Source of the DNA: Moraxella canis
GTDB lineage: Bacteria; Pseudomonadota; Gammaproteobacteria; Pseudomonadales; Moraxellaceae
Reading direction: 5' to 3'
DNA: 64,000 bases
Assembly: GCF_002014965.1 (NCBI RefSeq)
Contig: NZ_MUXT01000006.1
Coordinates: forward strand, 1-64,000
Shown here: in pieces, positions 45,124 to 53,679 of the stretch
How the letters are laid out: each line of letters starts with the position of its first letter
Numbering within the stretch: position 1 is the first letter of the stretch
Notes under the pieces: generated by a model
Database searches by the model: none
What the model saw: the letters and a program-made list of their open reading frames with translations, nothing else
What the model was told of the DNA's origin: nothing
Made by a program: the position numbers and the translations under genes

Positions 45124-46232
45124 AATCGTGGATTTTACCAAAATATGTCATCCGCTCGGCGCTGCTTGCTATGACGGGCGCCGTGGTGGGCTTATGGCTT
45201 TTACAGATGATATTTGCCTATTTGGCTGAGCTTGATAATATCAGTGAGACCTATACGCTGACTGATGCGCTGCTGTTCATTTTGTATCGCTCACCTTATT
45301 TTTTGGTGCAATTTATCCCCACTGGTGCGCTCTTGGGTGCGGTCATTGGGCTTGGGCTGCTTGCCAATCACAGCGAACTGATCGTGATGCGAGCTGCAGG
45401 CATGAGCATCTATCGCATCATCAGCTGGGCGATGCTGCCTGCGGTCATTTTTGTTGTGATCTCACTGGGCGTGAATCAATTTGTGCTGCCTGCCGCCAAT
45501 CAGCACGCTGCCGCCATCCGAGCAGATACCATTTATGATAAGCTCATCACCATTAATGGCTATTGGTCAGTGAATAACGATGGCGGTAATCAAGATGTGG
45601 TGTATATCAGCTATGCCGATAATGAAGGCAGGCTTGGGGAGGTTAAGCGTTATCAGCTCAAAGACGGTCAGCTGATCGCTGCACTCAAAGCACAGACAGG
45701 CATCTATCAGGGGCAGCCAAAAGGCGCTGCATCACGCACAGATGACGCGCATTATACTTGGCAATTATCAGGCATTCATGAAGTTACCATTGATGCTGAG
45801 CGAGTACGGCAGCAGCATACCGACAGTCGGCAGCTGACCTTGCCGATTGCACCGACTGATGTGCATTTATTGACCAAAGAGCCTGAAGATCTGTCGCTCA
45901 GCGATTTGTATGCGCACAAGCAGCTCATGACCCACCAAGGCACGCGCTCACTGCGTCATGAATTGGCATTTTGGCAAAAGCTGCTTTCGCCTTTTGCGGT
46001 GCTGTCGCTGGTGTTGGTGGCATCATCCTTTGTCTTTGGTTCGCTGCGCTCCCAAGGCTTGGGGCTGCGCGTGGTCTTGGCGCTTTTGACGGGACTTTTG
46101 TTCAGTTATTTGACCGATTTGGCGGGTTTTGTGGCTTTGGCGACTGGGCTATCGCCACTGTTGATGGCACTGGTGCCGATTGTGCTATCGGCTGTGGCGG
46201 GCATCTATCTACTGAATCGTAAATCAAGCTAA
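45120..46232 (+). CDS. lptG: LPS export ABC transporter permease LptG
   Basis: A 370-residue partner of LptF with the same layout: two to three N-terminal helices, a periplasmic beta domain (residues about 130-270) and a C-terminal helical bundle (LLSPFAVLSLVLVASSFVFG, GLRVVLALLTGLLFSYLTDL). The coupling segment LLANHSELIVMRAAGMSIYR is typical. Start ATG overlaps the lptF stop (GCATGA), so the two permeases are made in step. lptB, lptA and lptC are not in the window. Confidence 0.92.
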   Translation: MKSWILPKYVIRSALLAMTGAVVGLWLLQMIFAYLAELDNISETYTLTDALLFILYRSPYFLVQFIPTGALLGAVIGLGLLANHSELIVMRAAGMSIYRIISWAMLPAVIFVVISLGVNQFVLPAANQHAAAIRADTIYDKLITINGYWSVNNDGGNQDVVYISYADNEGRLGEVKRYQLKDGQLIAALKAQTGIYQGQPKGAASRTDDAHYTWQLSGIHEVTIDAERVRQQHTDSRQLTLPIAPTDVHLLTKEPEDLSLSDLYAHKQLMTHQGTRSLRHELAFWQKLLSPFAVLSLVLVASSFVFGSLRSQGLGLRVVLALLTGLLFSYLTDLAGFVALATGLSPLLMALVPIVLSAVAGIYLLNRKSS

Positions 46233-46311
46233 GCTGCTCACTATCAATTAAAGATCTGTAAAAAGTCATTATCAGCACAAAAACTTAACTAAACCTTGAA
46301 ACAGCCAAGCT

Positions 46312-47475
46312 TTAGGTTAAGCGGTGGCGCTTGGCGGTGGTCATGCAGGTCTGATAACGCTTATCAACGCGCGTGGCAAACCAGTTGGTATCAAAGTCTT
46401 GGCTCAGCTTAGGTCCTGAAATCACGACCTTAGGCATGATGGCATAAGCAGGCGTGCGCCCAAATTTATCGGTAAACATCTCACCGACCGCACGATAAGT
46501 CGCCGTCTGTTCAAAGGCGCTTGTTTTTTCTTTTTTAAAGTCAGCGCGGATTTGGCGAGCGCTCACAGGCTTGGCGGCATTGGTAAGTAAGCGAATGGCA
46601 GCCGCTTCTGTATCAGAGGTTTTGCTTAGTGGGCTGCCATCTTTATACAGTAGTAAATCTCCATCAATCGCTAAGGTGTCGCCGCTCAAAGTGGCAATCC
46701 GCTGCTGAAAGGCGGCATTTCGGCTTGAATACACCCCCGAATTATAATCAGCAAAGCGATACAAAGGCTTATCATACTCCGCGCGATACATCATCAGCCG
46801 ATGTATGCCATAGTATAAGCCGCCATAGCGTGTGTACAGATCGGCGCGCAGATCACGATCGCTCATGCTCGCACGGCGATGCGCTCGCGCATAGTCGATG
46901 TGCACTTGCATAGAGCCTAAAGTGGTCACAGGATTGATGCGTTCATCAATGCCTTGACCTGACAGCCTGGTGATGTTGGTCAAGGGCGAGACTTTATAAG
47001 TTTTGGCAAAATAATCAAAAATCTCTCGGTAAAGCTCATCGAGCTGCTTTTCGGTTTTGACAGCTTTGATTTGTTTGATGAAATTATTTTCAGGTGTCGG
47101 GCGCGTCTCAAGCATGGTGCGAAAAACGCTCGCCATATTTTTGCCAAGCTTGTCTTCTAGCTTATCATCAATCGCTTTTAGGGCGGCATTACCTAGATTG
47201 GGCACGCTTGGGTCGGCATGAAAATTGGATTCTTGGTCGATCACAGCGATGGCGGTGCAGATGTTTTGGGTGGTCTTGGGTAAGGACAAATCATCAAAAA
47301 TATCGCTGATATCAGCTGCCCACAGCTTGGCGTTTTTGACGCGTTTGGGGATCAGCTTGGTAATTTGGGCGTCACTGAGCGTCGGCTTGTCTTGGGTGAT
47401 GGTCTGCTTGACCGCATCACAGCCTGACAAAATCACAGCGCACAACAAAACACTGGCAGGATACATTTTACGCAT
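46312..47475 (-). CDS. DUF1615 family lipoprotein
   Basis: A 387-residue lipoprotein. The signal sequence ends in lipobox ILSGC (lipidation near Cys19). The mature region has the DUF1615 features: LIPKRVKNAKLWAADISDIF, ICTAIAVIDQESNFHADP with a lysozyme/transglycosylase-like glutamate context, GSMQVHIDYARAH and FADYNSGVYSSRNAAFQ. The motif pattern (ESNF, then GSMQ, then YNSG) resembles lytic transglycosylases, so a peptidoglycan role is likely but unproven. It converges on lptG. The IS607 element begins about 165 bp upstream of its start. Confidence 0.85.
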   Translation of the reverse strand: MRKMYPASVLLCAVILSGCDAVKQTITQDKPTLSDAQITKLIPKRVKNAKLWAADISDIFDDLSLPKTTQNICTAIAVIDQESNFHADPSVPNLGNAALKAIDDKLEDKLGKNMASVFRTMLETRPTPENNFIKQIKAVKTEKQLDELYREIFDYFAKTYKVSPLTNITRLSGQGIDERINPVTTLGSMQVHIDYARAHRRASMSDRDLRADLYTRYGGLYYGIHRLMMYRAEYDKPLYRFADYNSGVYSSRNAAFQQRIATLSGDTLAIDGDLLLYKDGSPLSKTSDTEAAAIRLLTNAAKPVSARQIRADFKKEKTSAFEQTATYRAVGEMFTDKFGRTPAYAIMPKVVISGPKLSQDFDTNWFATRVDKRYQTCMTTAKRHRLT

Positions 47476-47666
47476 CTGATCTACATTCCAAACGATTTAC
47501 TCAAGAAACCATAAAGACGGTGGGGCGGATAATGCTCAAAAAGGCAACATCGCTAAAGGCAGCTTATAGTAATTCTACAGCTGATTTTCGTCAAGCGCTG
47601 ACACAAAAATACAGTAACCCAATAATATAAAAAACATACCATCAGGCTTTATATCCTTAATTGACC

Positions 47667-49022
47667 TCAGCAATCTGGGGTGAATTTGGGGATATTTGGC
47701 GTACTGCTCGCCTCTACAAGGTCTAACCGTAATTGGTCATTCCAAGCTTCTTGTGTGATTAAGTGCTTTTTAATGATATTCAATGAGCCATTGACATCCG
47801 CATTGACTTTTTTACCACTGGCGGTTTTAAATAGTCCACGATGGACACGACAACCTGCATAATTGTCATGTTTTTGGATGGCTTCATTGTCAAAGAATGA
47901 GCATTTACTGGTGTAGCTTTCTTCTTGATATATCACCTCAACGCCAACATTATGAGCTTTATACATCACCTGCTTAATAAAATTGGTGAATGGGATTGCT
48001 ACAAAGTTCTGATTGTTCCGCTTACCGATGTTAATGTCTTGTTTCCACCCAATATTCTTACCAATCACTAAGGTATCAATATTGTTGGCAACTAAATAAT
48101 TCACAACATGGCGACTTGATTTGTGCAGATAATCAGCGATTTTGTTTTTACGGACGAGCCCTAATTGTTGTTTTCTTGCTTTACTGGTCTTTTGTCCAGT
48201 ATCAAGCTTAGAATCCTCCACAGCTTTATGCTTATTATAAAACTGGTTGATAGACTTAAGCGGACGACCATTGACAATCATAGGTGTTGCGACATTGCTT
48301 GTCAATGTGGCAAGGTTATTTAACCCGACATCCAAACCAGCAATACGACCAGCTTTATCTTTTGGTTTTGGAATTTCATGCTCATACCCAATCTCAACAG
48401 TAATATGATTGCCTTTTGGTACTAGGCGCACAAAAGCGACCTGCTTTTTAATAAGCTTGGTTTTGATGTAAAAATTCAACCCTGATAACTTGATAAACCC
48501 TGGTTTTTTAAAAGACAATGCGCCTTTTTCATAATGCACAACTTGACGACCTTTGGTTTTATCAAGATATTTTGGGAGTTTGGCATTAATCTTTGGATGT
48601 TGTTGTTTGGTTTTTAGCAGACCAAAGAATGAGCGGTAGGCTTGGTCAACCAACTGTTGGGTATGTTTAGCCACTTTTGCAGGCAAAGCGATATAATCAG
48701 CTTGCCTGTCATGGGTAAATTGTTTGTTGACCTTGGCATATTCCAAGAAGCTCCCATCAGCAAAGAACTGTTGTCTGACCGCATATAAGGTGGCGTTATA
48801 CAGATTCTTGCTTAAAAAGGTGACTTCGTCCAATACTGAGAACTTGGGATGTGTGTGCTTAATGATATGCCTTTCAATTTGATACTCTTTTTTGATGCGT
48901 GGTTTTGTTGGTCCTACAAGCTCTTGCATAGGACCGACAAAGTCAGATTTAGGTCTTTTTGCCAAGAAATATTTAATTTTGGGAACCTTAGGCTGTTTTA
49001 CTTGCTTGTCAGATTTACTCAT
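47667..49022 (-). CDS. tnpB: TnpB of IS607 type with non-canonical RuvC-II and no zinc ribbon
   Basis: A 451-residue TnpB/OrfB protein. RuvC-I is D231 in IAGLDVGLNNLATL and RuvC-III is D409 in VNADVNGSLNII. At the RuvC-II position, where most TnpBs have a glutamate, it reads LVIGKNIGWKQDINIGKRNN (Gly321 in place of Glu). The zinc ribbon is reduced to a single cysteine in YTSKCSFFDNEAIQKHD. An alternative acidic pair, E367/E368, lies just before that segment. It may be one of the TnpB lineages with a rearranged catalytic site, or may be inactive. It overlaps tnpA by 8 bp. Confidence 0.9.
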   Translation of the reverse strand: MSKSDKQVKQPKVPKIKYFLAKRPKSDFVGPMQELVGPTKPRIKKEYQIERHIIKHTHPKFSVLDEVTFLSKNLYNATLYAVRQQFFADGSFLEYAKVNKQFTHDRQADYIALPAKVAKHTQQLVDQAYRSFFGLLKTKQQHPKINAKLPKYLDKTKGRQVVHYEKGALSFKKPGFIKLSGLNFYIKTKLIKKQVAFVRLVPKGNHITVEIGYEHEIPKPKDKAGRIAGLDVGLNNLATLTSNVATPMIVNGRPLKSINQFYNKHKAVEDSKLDTGQKTSKARKQQLGLVRKNKIADYLHKSSRHVVNYLVANNIDTLVIGKNIGWKQDINIGKRNNQNFVAIPFTNFIKQVMYKAHNVGVEVIYQEESYTSKCSFFDNEAIQKHDNYAGCRVHRGLFKTASGKKVNADVNGSLNIIKKHLITQEAWNDQLRLDLVEASSTPNIPKFTPDC

Positions 49023-49643
49023 CTTGGATGCTATCTTTGATGGTTTTTCTTAAACCATACATCTTACCGCTGAAAGAATGAATGATGGATATGATATCTT
49101 CAGCCAATTCTTCCGATAGGCTTTTATCCATAATCTCATCAGACACAATGATGATTTGAGTTTGGTGATGCTCACAGATGGCTTGCAAATAATTGAAACC
49201 AAAGCGGGTCAGACGGTCTTTATCATTGATAAAAATTCTGTCAACTTGGTCATCTTGCACCAGTTTAATTAGGCTGAGTAGACCAGGTCTGCTATCATTT
49301 AAACCTGAACCGAGATCAGTGATGGTTTTTAAATTCTTGGGATTTTTACTGATAGCAAAGCTTTGGATGTTCTCTATTTGTCTTTGGAGGTCACCGCGTG
49401 TCTTTTGTTTATGTGTCGATACTCGAGCGTAGATAACATCCATACGCTCATCTTGATCTACTAAGTAACCAATCGCACGCAAATACTCAATTAAGCTTTG
49501 CTTGGGGATGTAGCGTCGTCCCGTCTTAGACCAAACAACATCCAAGCGACCGTCCTGAGTCATATTCTGGACGATACGCCAAGAAGTTGGCAAACTTCTT
49601 TAGGCTTGTAAAGCTCTTTATTGAGTTGGCTGACGCTAATCAT
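49015..49643 (-). pseudogene. tnpA: IS607 serine recombinase TnpA, frameshifted
   Basis: Reading from ATG 49643, the MerR-like helix-turn-helix begins MISVSQLNKELYKPKEVCQL, then LGVSSRI and a stop. The rest of the protein (VQNMTQDGRLDVVWSKTGRR and on) continues in the other frame to 49015. The resolvase domain is complete: YARVSTHKQKTRGDLQRQIE with the catalytic serine, IFINDKDRLTRFGFNYLQAI, and the C-terminal helix. The break is near 49570-49582, inside the turn of the helix-turn-helix, and needs one base (or 4 or 7) added to restore frame. Programmed frameshifting is possible but no slippery run is seen. Confidence 0.8.
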
Positions 49644-49661
49644 GGGGTATATGGGGTATAT

Positions 49662-49701
49662 AATGTATAAAACATTGTATTTATGTAATGTTTTATACAT
49701 T
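49662..49701. repeat. 15-bp perfect inverted repeat upstream of IS607 tnpA
   Basis: AATGTATAAAACATT (49662-49676) and AATGTTTTATACATT (49687-49701) are exact reverse complements 10 bp apart, 19 bp upstream of the tnpA start. It is a good candidate for the TnpA binding site or operator at the element end. Two tandem GGGGTATAT units lie between it and the start codon. Confidence 0.75.
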
Positions 49702-49798
49702 ATTTGAGTTCTGTTGTCAACACCATCGCGCAAGAAGTTTGCGCCAATTTTGATAAAAACGACTTTGGCGCATACGTTCAAGCAATGCTTAAGTCAAT

Positions 49799-50761
49799 TT
49801 AGCTATTGGTAAAGATGCTTGGATCATCATGCAGGCGCATCAAGCCTTCTTGCTGAGCTGAAGCGATGAGCTTACCATCTTGCCAAAATTGACCGTGATT
49901 GAGTCCTTTGGCGTGACTGGTGGTGTCGCTCCACATGTCATACAGTAGATATTCGGTGATATCAAACGGACGATGAAAGTGCATGGAGTGATCAATACTT
50001 GCCATCTGTAAGCCGCGCGTCATAAAGCTCAAACCATGGCTCATCAGACCCGTTCCTGCCAAATAATAATCGGACACAAACGCAAGCAGAGCTTGATGAA
50101 TGGCAACTGGCTGCTCGCCGATGTCATTAACGCGCACCCAACTGGCTTGGCGCGGACGCTGAGGCTCAGGCGCCACTGGATCTCTGGGCATGATGGGGCG
50201 AATCTCAACATGGCGTGGACGCATATAGCGTGCTCTGAGCGGCTCTGGGATCTTATGCAGATATTGGGTTTTGAGTTCTTGTTCGGTTTTGACACTCGTT
50301 GGCGGCGGATATTCGGGCATGGACTCTTGATAATCCAGACCGCCTTCCATCGGCGAGAATGAAGCAATCATCGAAAAAATCACCTGCTCACTGGTGGTGT
50401 CTTTGCCGTCTTTGTCGGTGGTTGGCACATATTGCACTGCGATGACTTCTCGGGCTGATAGGCTGCGACCATCACGCAGGCGTCGCACCTGATAGACGAT
50501 TGGTAGACGAATATCACCGCCGCGCAAAAAATATCCATGTAGGCTATGACAAGGCTTATCAATGGTCAATGTATTGGCAGCAGCCATCAGGGCTTGGGCG
50601 AGCACTTGCCCACCAAAAACCCTAGGTCCGACATAGTCATAGCTAGGTCCTTCATAGACATTGTCGGCAATTTCTTTGAGTTTTAGTGTATCTAATAAAT
50701 CTGCGATGTCGGCATGCGTCGCTTCAGGCGGCAAGGCATAACGGTCAAGAGAGTATTTCAT
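49799..50761 (-). CDS. tesB: Acyl-CoA thioesterase II
   Basis: About 320 residues with a double hot-dog fold. The first half has YDYVGPRVFGGQVLAQALMA and HSLHGYFLRGGDIRLPIVY. The second half has HQALLAFVSDYYLAGTGLMS with the conserved Asp and the MASIDHSMHFHRPFD segment; the catalytic Asp-Thr-Gln arrangement fits TesB. It hydrolyses medium- and long-chain acyl-CoAs. Start 50761 (MKYSLDRYAL) fits the family; an ATG at 50827 would add 22 unconserved residues. Divergent from plsB with a 218-bp shared region. Confidence 0.92.
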   Translation of the reverse strand: MKYSLDRYALPPEATHADIADLLDTLKLKEIADNVYEGPSYDYVGPRVFGGQVLAQALMAAANTLTIDKPCHSLHGYFLRGGDIRLPIVYQVRRLRDGRSLSAREVIAVQYVPTTDKDGKDTTSEQVIFSMIASFSPMEGGLDYQESMPEYPPPTSVKTEQELKTQYLHKIPEPLRARYMRPRHVEIRPIMPRDPVAPEPQRPRQASWVRVNDIGEQPVAIHQALLAFVSDYYLAGTGLMSHGLSFMTRGLQMASIDHSMHFHRPFDITEYLLYDMWSDTTSHAKGLNHGQFWQDGKLIASAQQEGLMRLHDDPSIFTNS

Positions 50762-50979
50762 AATCCGCTCAAAACATAGTCGTAAAGCGATGCTAAGACA
50801 CAAATAGCTTGGCTGATCACATGGCAAATCATCAAGGTCGTCAAGCCAAGCCCAAAAGGCTGCATCGCCTTGGTGTAAATTTCAAAATGCTAAAATTATA
50901 CCACTTTTTTATCAATTTTTTAGGCAAAAAACCCAAACAATGTTAGAATAAAAATTCACTTCTTTGTATTGATGGATTT

Positions 50980-53553
50980 ATGCGAAAACTTGTAAATTTG
51001 CTCAAGAAAGCCAGCAGCCAACCCGACCAAAGCCCGACAGCTCATCCACAAAAAGACAGCCCAGTCCGCATGCCAAGCCCATATCGCCGGGCTTCAGCCA
51101 AAGGATTGTCGCTTGCAGTCAAGCCAACCTTGATCGGTGAAGTGCCAACGCTTGATGATGGCGTGCCCACCTTTTATGTGATCCGCGCTTATTCACGCTC
51201 GAACAGTTTGTTGGTTGGGATGCAGACAGATGCGCTTGGCTTGCCTTCGGCGCTTGCAGAAGTCGATACCAAAGACATCCACGAAACTTCAGCGATGATT
51301 TTTTTAAAGGATCGCCGCACAGAAGCTGCCAATGGATATGTGCCGCGCCTTGAAAGGCTGATCCAAGCATGCCTTGAAAATCCTGAACTAAAAATCAATC
51401 TTGTGCCTGTCACGATCCTATGGGGGCGTGCGCCGGATAAAGAAGAGTCTTTATTTCGCTTGCTGATGGCAGATGAATGGGAGTCGCCTTCTAAAGCCAA
51501 GCAGCTATTTAATATTGGCGTGATGGGGCGAGATACCTTTGTGCGTTTTTCAGAGCCTAAGGATCTACAAGTCTTGATTAATGAAGCTAAAGATGAGTCA
51601 CCAGATCGCATCACGCCAACCATCGCCGCGCGCCTACAGGGCTATTTAGATAAGCAGCGCACCAGTATCGTCGGACCTGATTTGTCCGATAAGCGTAATG
51701 TGGCAGGCGCGATCTTATCATCGCCTGAAGTGATGCGTGCTATTGAAAAACAAGCGGCAGAAACTGGCAAGCCCATCGCCGCCGTCAAAGCCGAAGCCCA
51801 AGGCTATCTGAGCGAGATTGCAAGCAATTATTCTCATTCGGTGGTGCGCTTTTTTGATCATTTTTTAACTTGGCTGTGGACACGGCTGTATGACGGCGTT
51901 GAGGTACGCCACTTTGAGCGAGTGCGTGCGCTTGCGCCAGATTATCAGATTGTTTATGTGCCGTGCCATCGCAGCCATGTGGATTATTTGCTGCTGTCTT
52001 ATGTGATTTATAAGCGAGGGTTACGCATTCCGCATGTGGCAGCCGGTGAGAATTTAAACATTCCAGTGCTTGGCGATCTATTAAGAAGCGGTGGGGCGTT
52101 TTTTATGCGCCGCAGCTTCAAGGGTAATGCGCTTTATAGTACCGTATTTAAAGAATATGTACACAGCCTCATGCAGCGTCAGGCTCCGATTGAGTATTTT
52201 ATCGAAGGGGGGCGCTCGCGCACAGGTCGCCTGCTACCCCCTAAGCTTGGTATGCTTGCGATGACAGTGAACAGCTATTTGCGTGAGCCTGCCAAGCCGG
52301 TCGTGTTCATCCCAACTTATATCAGCTATGAGCGCATTATGGAAGGCGCCACATATGTCGGTGAACTCAAAGGCAAACCCAAAGAAAGCGAAAATTTATT
52401 AGGTCTACTAAAAACTGCACGTAAGATTGAGCGGATCTTTGGGACGGTGCATTTGGCGTTTGGTGATCCTTTGTATTTGACCGATTTCATGGCGAAATTT
52501 AATGTCAATCCTACCGACGCCAGTGATGACAATGTCAAAAACACGCACGCCATGGTACAAAACTTAGGCGTCAAGGTGATGCAAAACATCAATAAAGCCG
52601 CCGTGGTCAATCCTGTTTCGCTGCTTGCGCTTGCGCTCCTATCAACGCCAAACGCCGCGCTAGATGAAGCGCAATGCCTTGAGCAGATCCGCCTGTATCA
52701 GCATATCGCCCAAGCGCTGCCATATGACGCGGACACCCATGTGACCGATATGACGCCAAGGCAGATTTTGGACTATGGCGTGCAGCTTAAGCTCATCGAG
52801 CGCACGCCGCACATCTTGGGCGACATGATCCGTGTGGCGGATAAGCAAGCACCGCTTTTGTCCTATTTTAGAAATAATATTTTGCATGTGTTTATCATTG
52901 CAAGCTTTTTGGCGGCGCTTGTCCAAAGAAATGGTCGAATTCATCGTGATAGACTCGATGGGATCACCGAGCTTTTGTATCCATTTTTACAAAGCGAGCT
53001 GTTCTTAAAAATGGCGCTTAGAAATATCGCCGATCATGTGCATCAGGTGCTCAATCTGCTGATCGAACAAGGCGTGATTGTGGACTTGGGGCAAGGTGTG
53101 GTCGGTAGCCCTGAGGGCAATTCCCAAGCCTATCAAAAGCTCATCGTGCTAGCAAGCCCCGCGCAGCAAAGTCTTGAGCGTTATTTTATGGCGCTGACAC
53201 TGCTGTCTAAGCAAGGCTCAGAGCGCTTGACGACCGAGCAAGTGGTCAATCTGTGCTATGTCGTCGGTCAGCGGGTATCAGTGCTACACGCTGACGACTT
53301 GCCAGATATGTTTGATAAGGCGTTATTTACAAGTTTTATTGATACTTTGGTGCGAGTCGGTTATGTCAGCATCGATACAGACACAACCCTATTATCCTTT
53401 GATGAGCGCATTGATCGTATTGCAGAGTTTGCAAAATTTGTGCTGCAGCCAGATGTGATGCAGGTGCTGACGCATACCGCAAGCCTTTCTGATGATGAGC
53501 TTAGCCTAGCCATGGCAAGCATGGAGAAAAAAAGGAAGTTTGGGCGGGGGTAA
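50980..53553 (+). CDS. plsB: Glycerol-3-phosphate 1-O-acyltransferase
   Basis: An 857-residue membrane-associated acyltransferase that makes lysophosphatidate, the first step of phospholipid synthesis. The acyltransferase motifs are clear: VPCHRSHVDYLLLSYVIYK (HX4D, block I), GGAFFMRRSFKGNALYSTVF (block II), YFIEGGRSRTGRLLPPKLGM (block III) and VVFIPTYISYERIMEG (block IV). It is somewhat longer than E. coli PlsB (807), with a polar Ser/Pro-rich N-terminal extension. It is the last housekeeping gene before the capsule-type locus. Confidence 0.95.
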   Translation: MRKLVNLLKKASSQPDQSPTAHPQKDSPVRMPSPYRRASAKGLSLAVKPTLIGEVPTLDDGVPTFYVIRAYSRSNSLLVGMQTDALGLPSALAEVDTKDIHETSAMIFLKDRRTEAANGYVPRLERLIQACLENPELKINLVPVTILWGRAPDKEESLFRLLMADEWESPSKAKQLFNIGVMGRDTFVRFSEPKDLQVLINEAKDESPDRITPTIAARLQGYLDKQRTSIVGPDLSDKRNVAGAILSSPEVMRAIEKQAAETGKPIAAVKAEAQGYLSEIASNYSHSVVRFFDHFLTWLWTRLYDGVEVRHFERVRALAPDYQIVYVPCHRSHVDYLLLSYVIYKRGLRIPHVAAGENLNIPVLGDLLRSGGAFFMRRSFKGNALYSTVFKEYVHSLMQRQAPIEYFIEGGRSRTGRLLPPKLGMLAMTVNSYLREPAKPVVFIPTYISYERIMEGATYVGELKGKPKESENLLGLLKTARKIERIFGTVHLAFGDPLYLTDFMAKFNVNPTDASDDNVKNTHAMVQNLGVKVMQNINKAAVVNPVSLLALALLSTPNAALDEAQCLEQIRLYQHIAQALPYDADTHVTDMTPRQILDYGVQLKLIERTPHILGDMIRVADKQAPLLSYFRNNILHVFIIASFLAALVQRNGRIHRDRLDGITELLYPFLQSELFLKMALRNIADHVHQVLNLLIEQGVIVDLGQGVVGSPEGNSQAYQKLIVLASPAQQSLERYFMALTLLSKQGSERLTTEQVVNLCYVVGQRVSVLHADDLPDMFDKALFTSFIDTLVRVGYVSIDTDTTLLSFDERIDRIAEFAKFVLQPDVMQVLTHTASLSDDELSLAMASMEKKRKFGRG

Positions 53554-53679
53554 AAAAATAAGATAAGCTTATAAATTAGGCTTGAAAATTCAGATAGAAT
53601 CACTTACAATCGATATACAGTATTTTAGCCAACTTGTTGAAATAAATTCACTAAGTTGCGCCTTAAGGAAATTATTATC

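Larger units (their letters stand above)
47640..49745 (-). mobile_element. IS607 family element with damaged transposase
   Basis: Carries a serine-recombinase tnpA (frameshifted) followed by tnpB with an 8-bp overlap, the IS607 organisation. IS607 elements have no terminal inverted repeats and no target duplication, so the ends are estimates. The tnpB side is placed in the 47600s. The tnpA side is placed after the inverted repeats near 49662-49744. It lies between the DUF1615 and tesB genes. Confidence 0.8.

Noticed and set aside
49015..49643. Programmed frameshifting to make full-length IS607 TnpA
   Set aside because: No slippery heptamer or A/T homopolymer is seen at the junction, only CTTCTTGGCG. 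A plain mutation or sequencing error is simpler.
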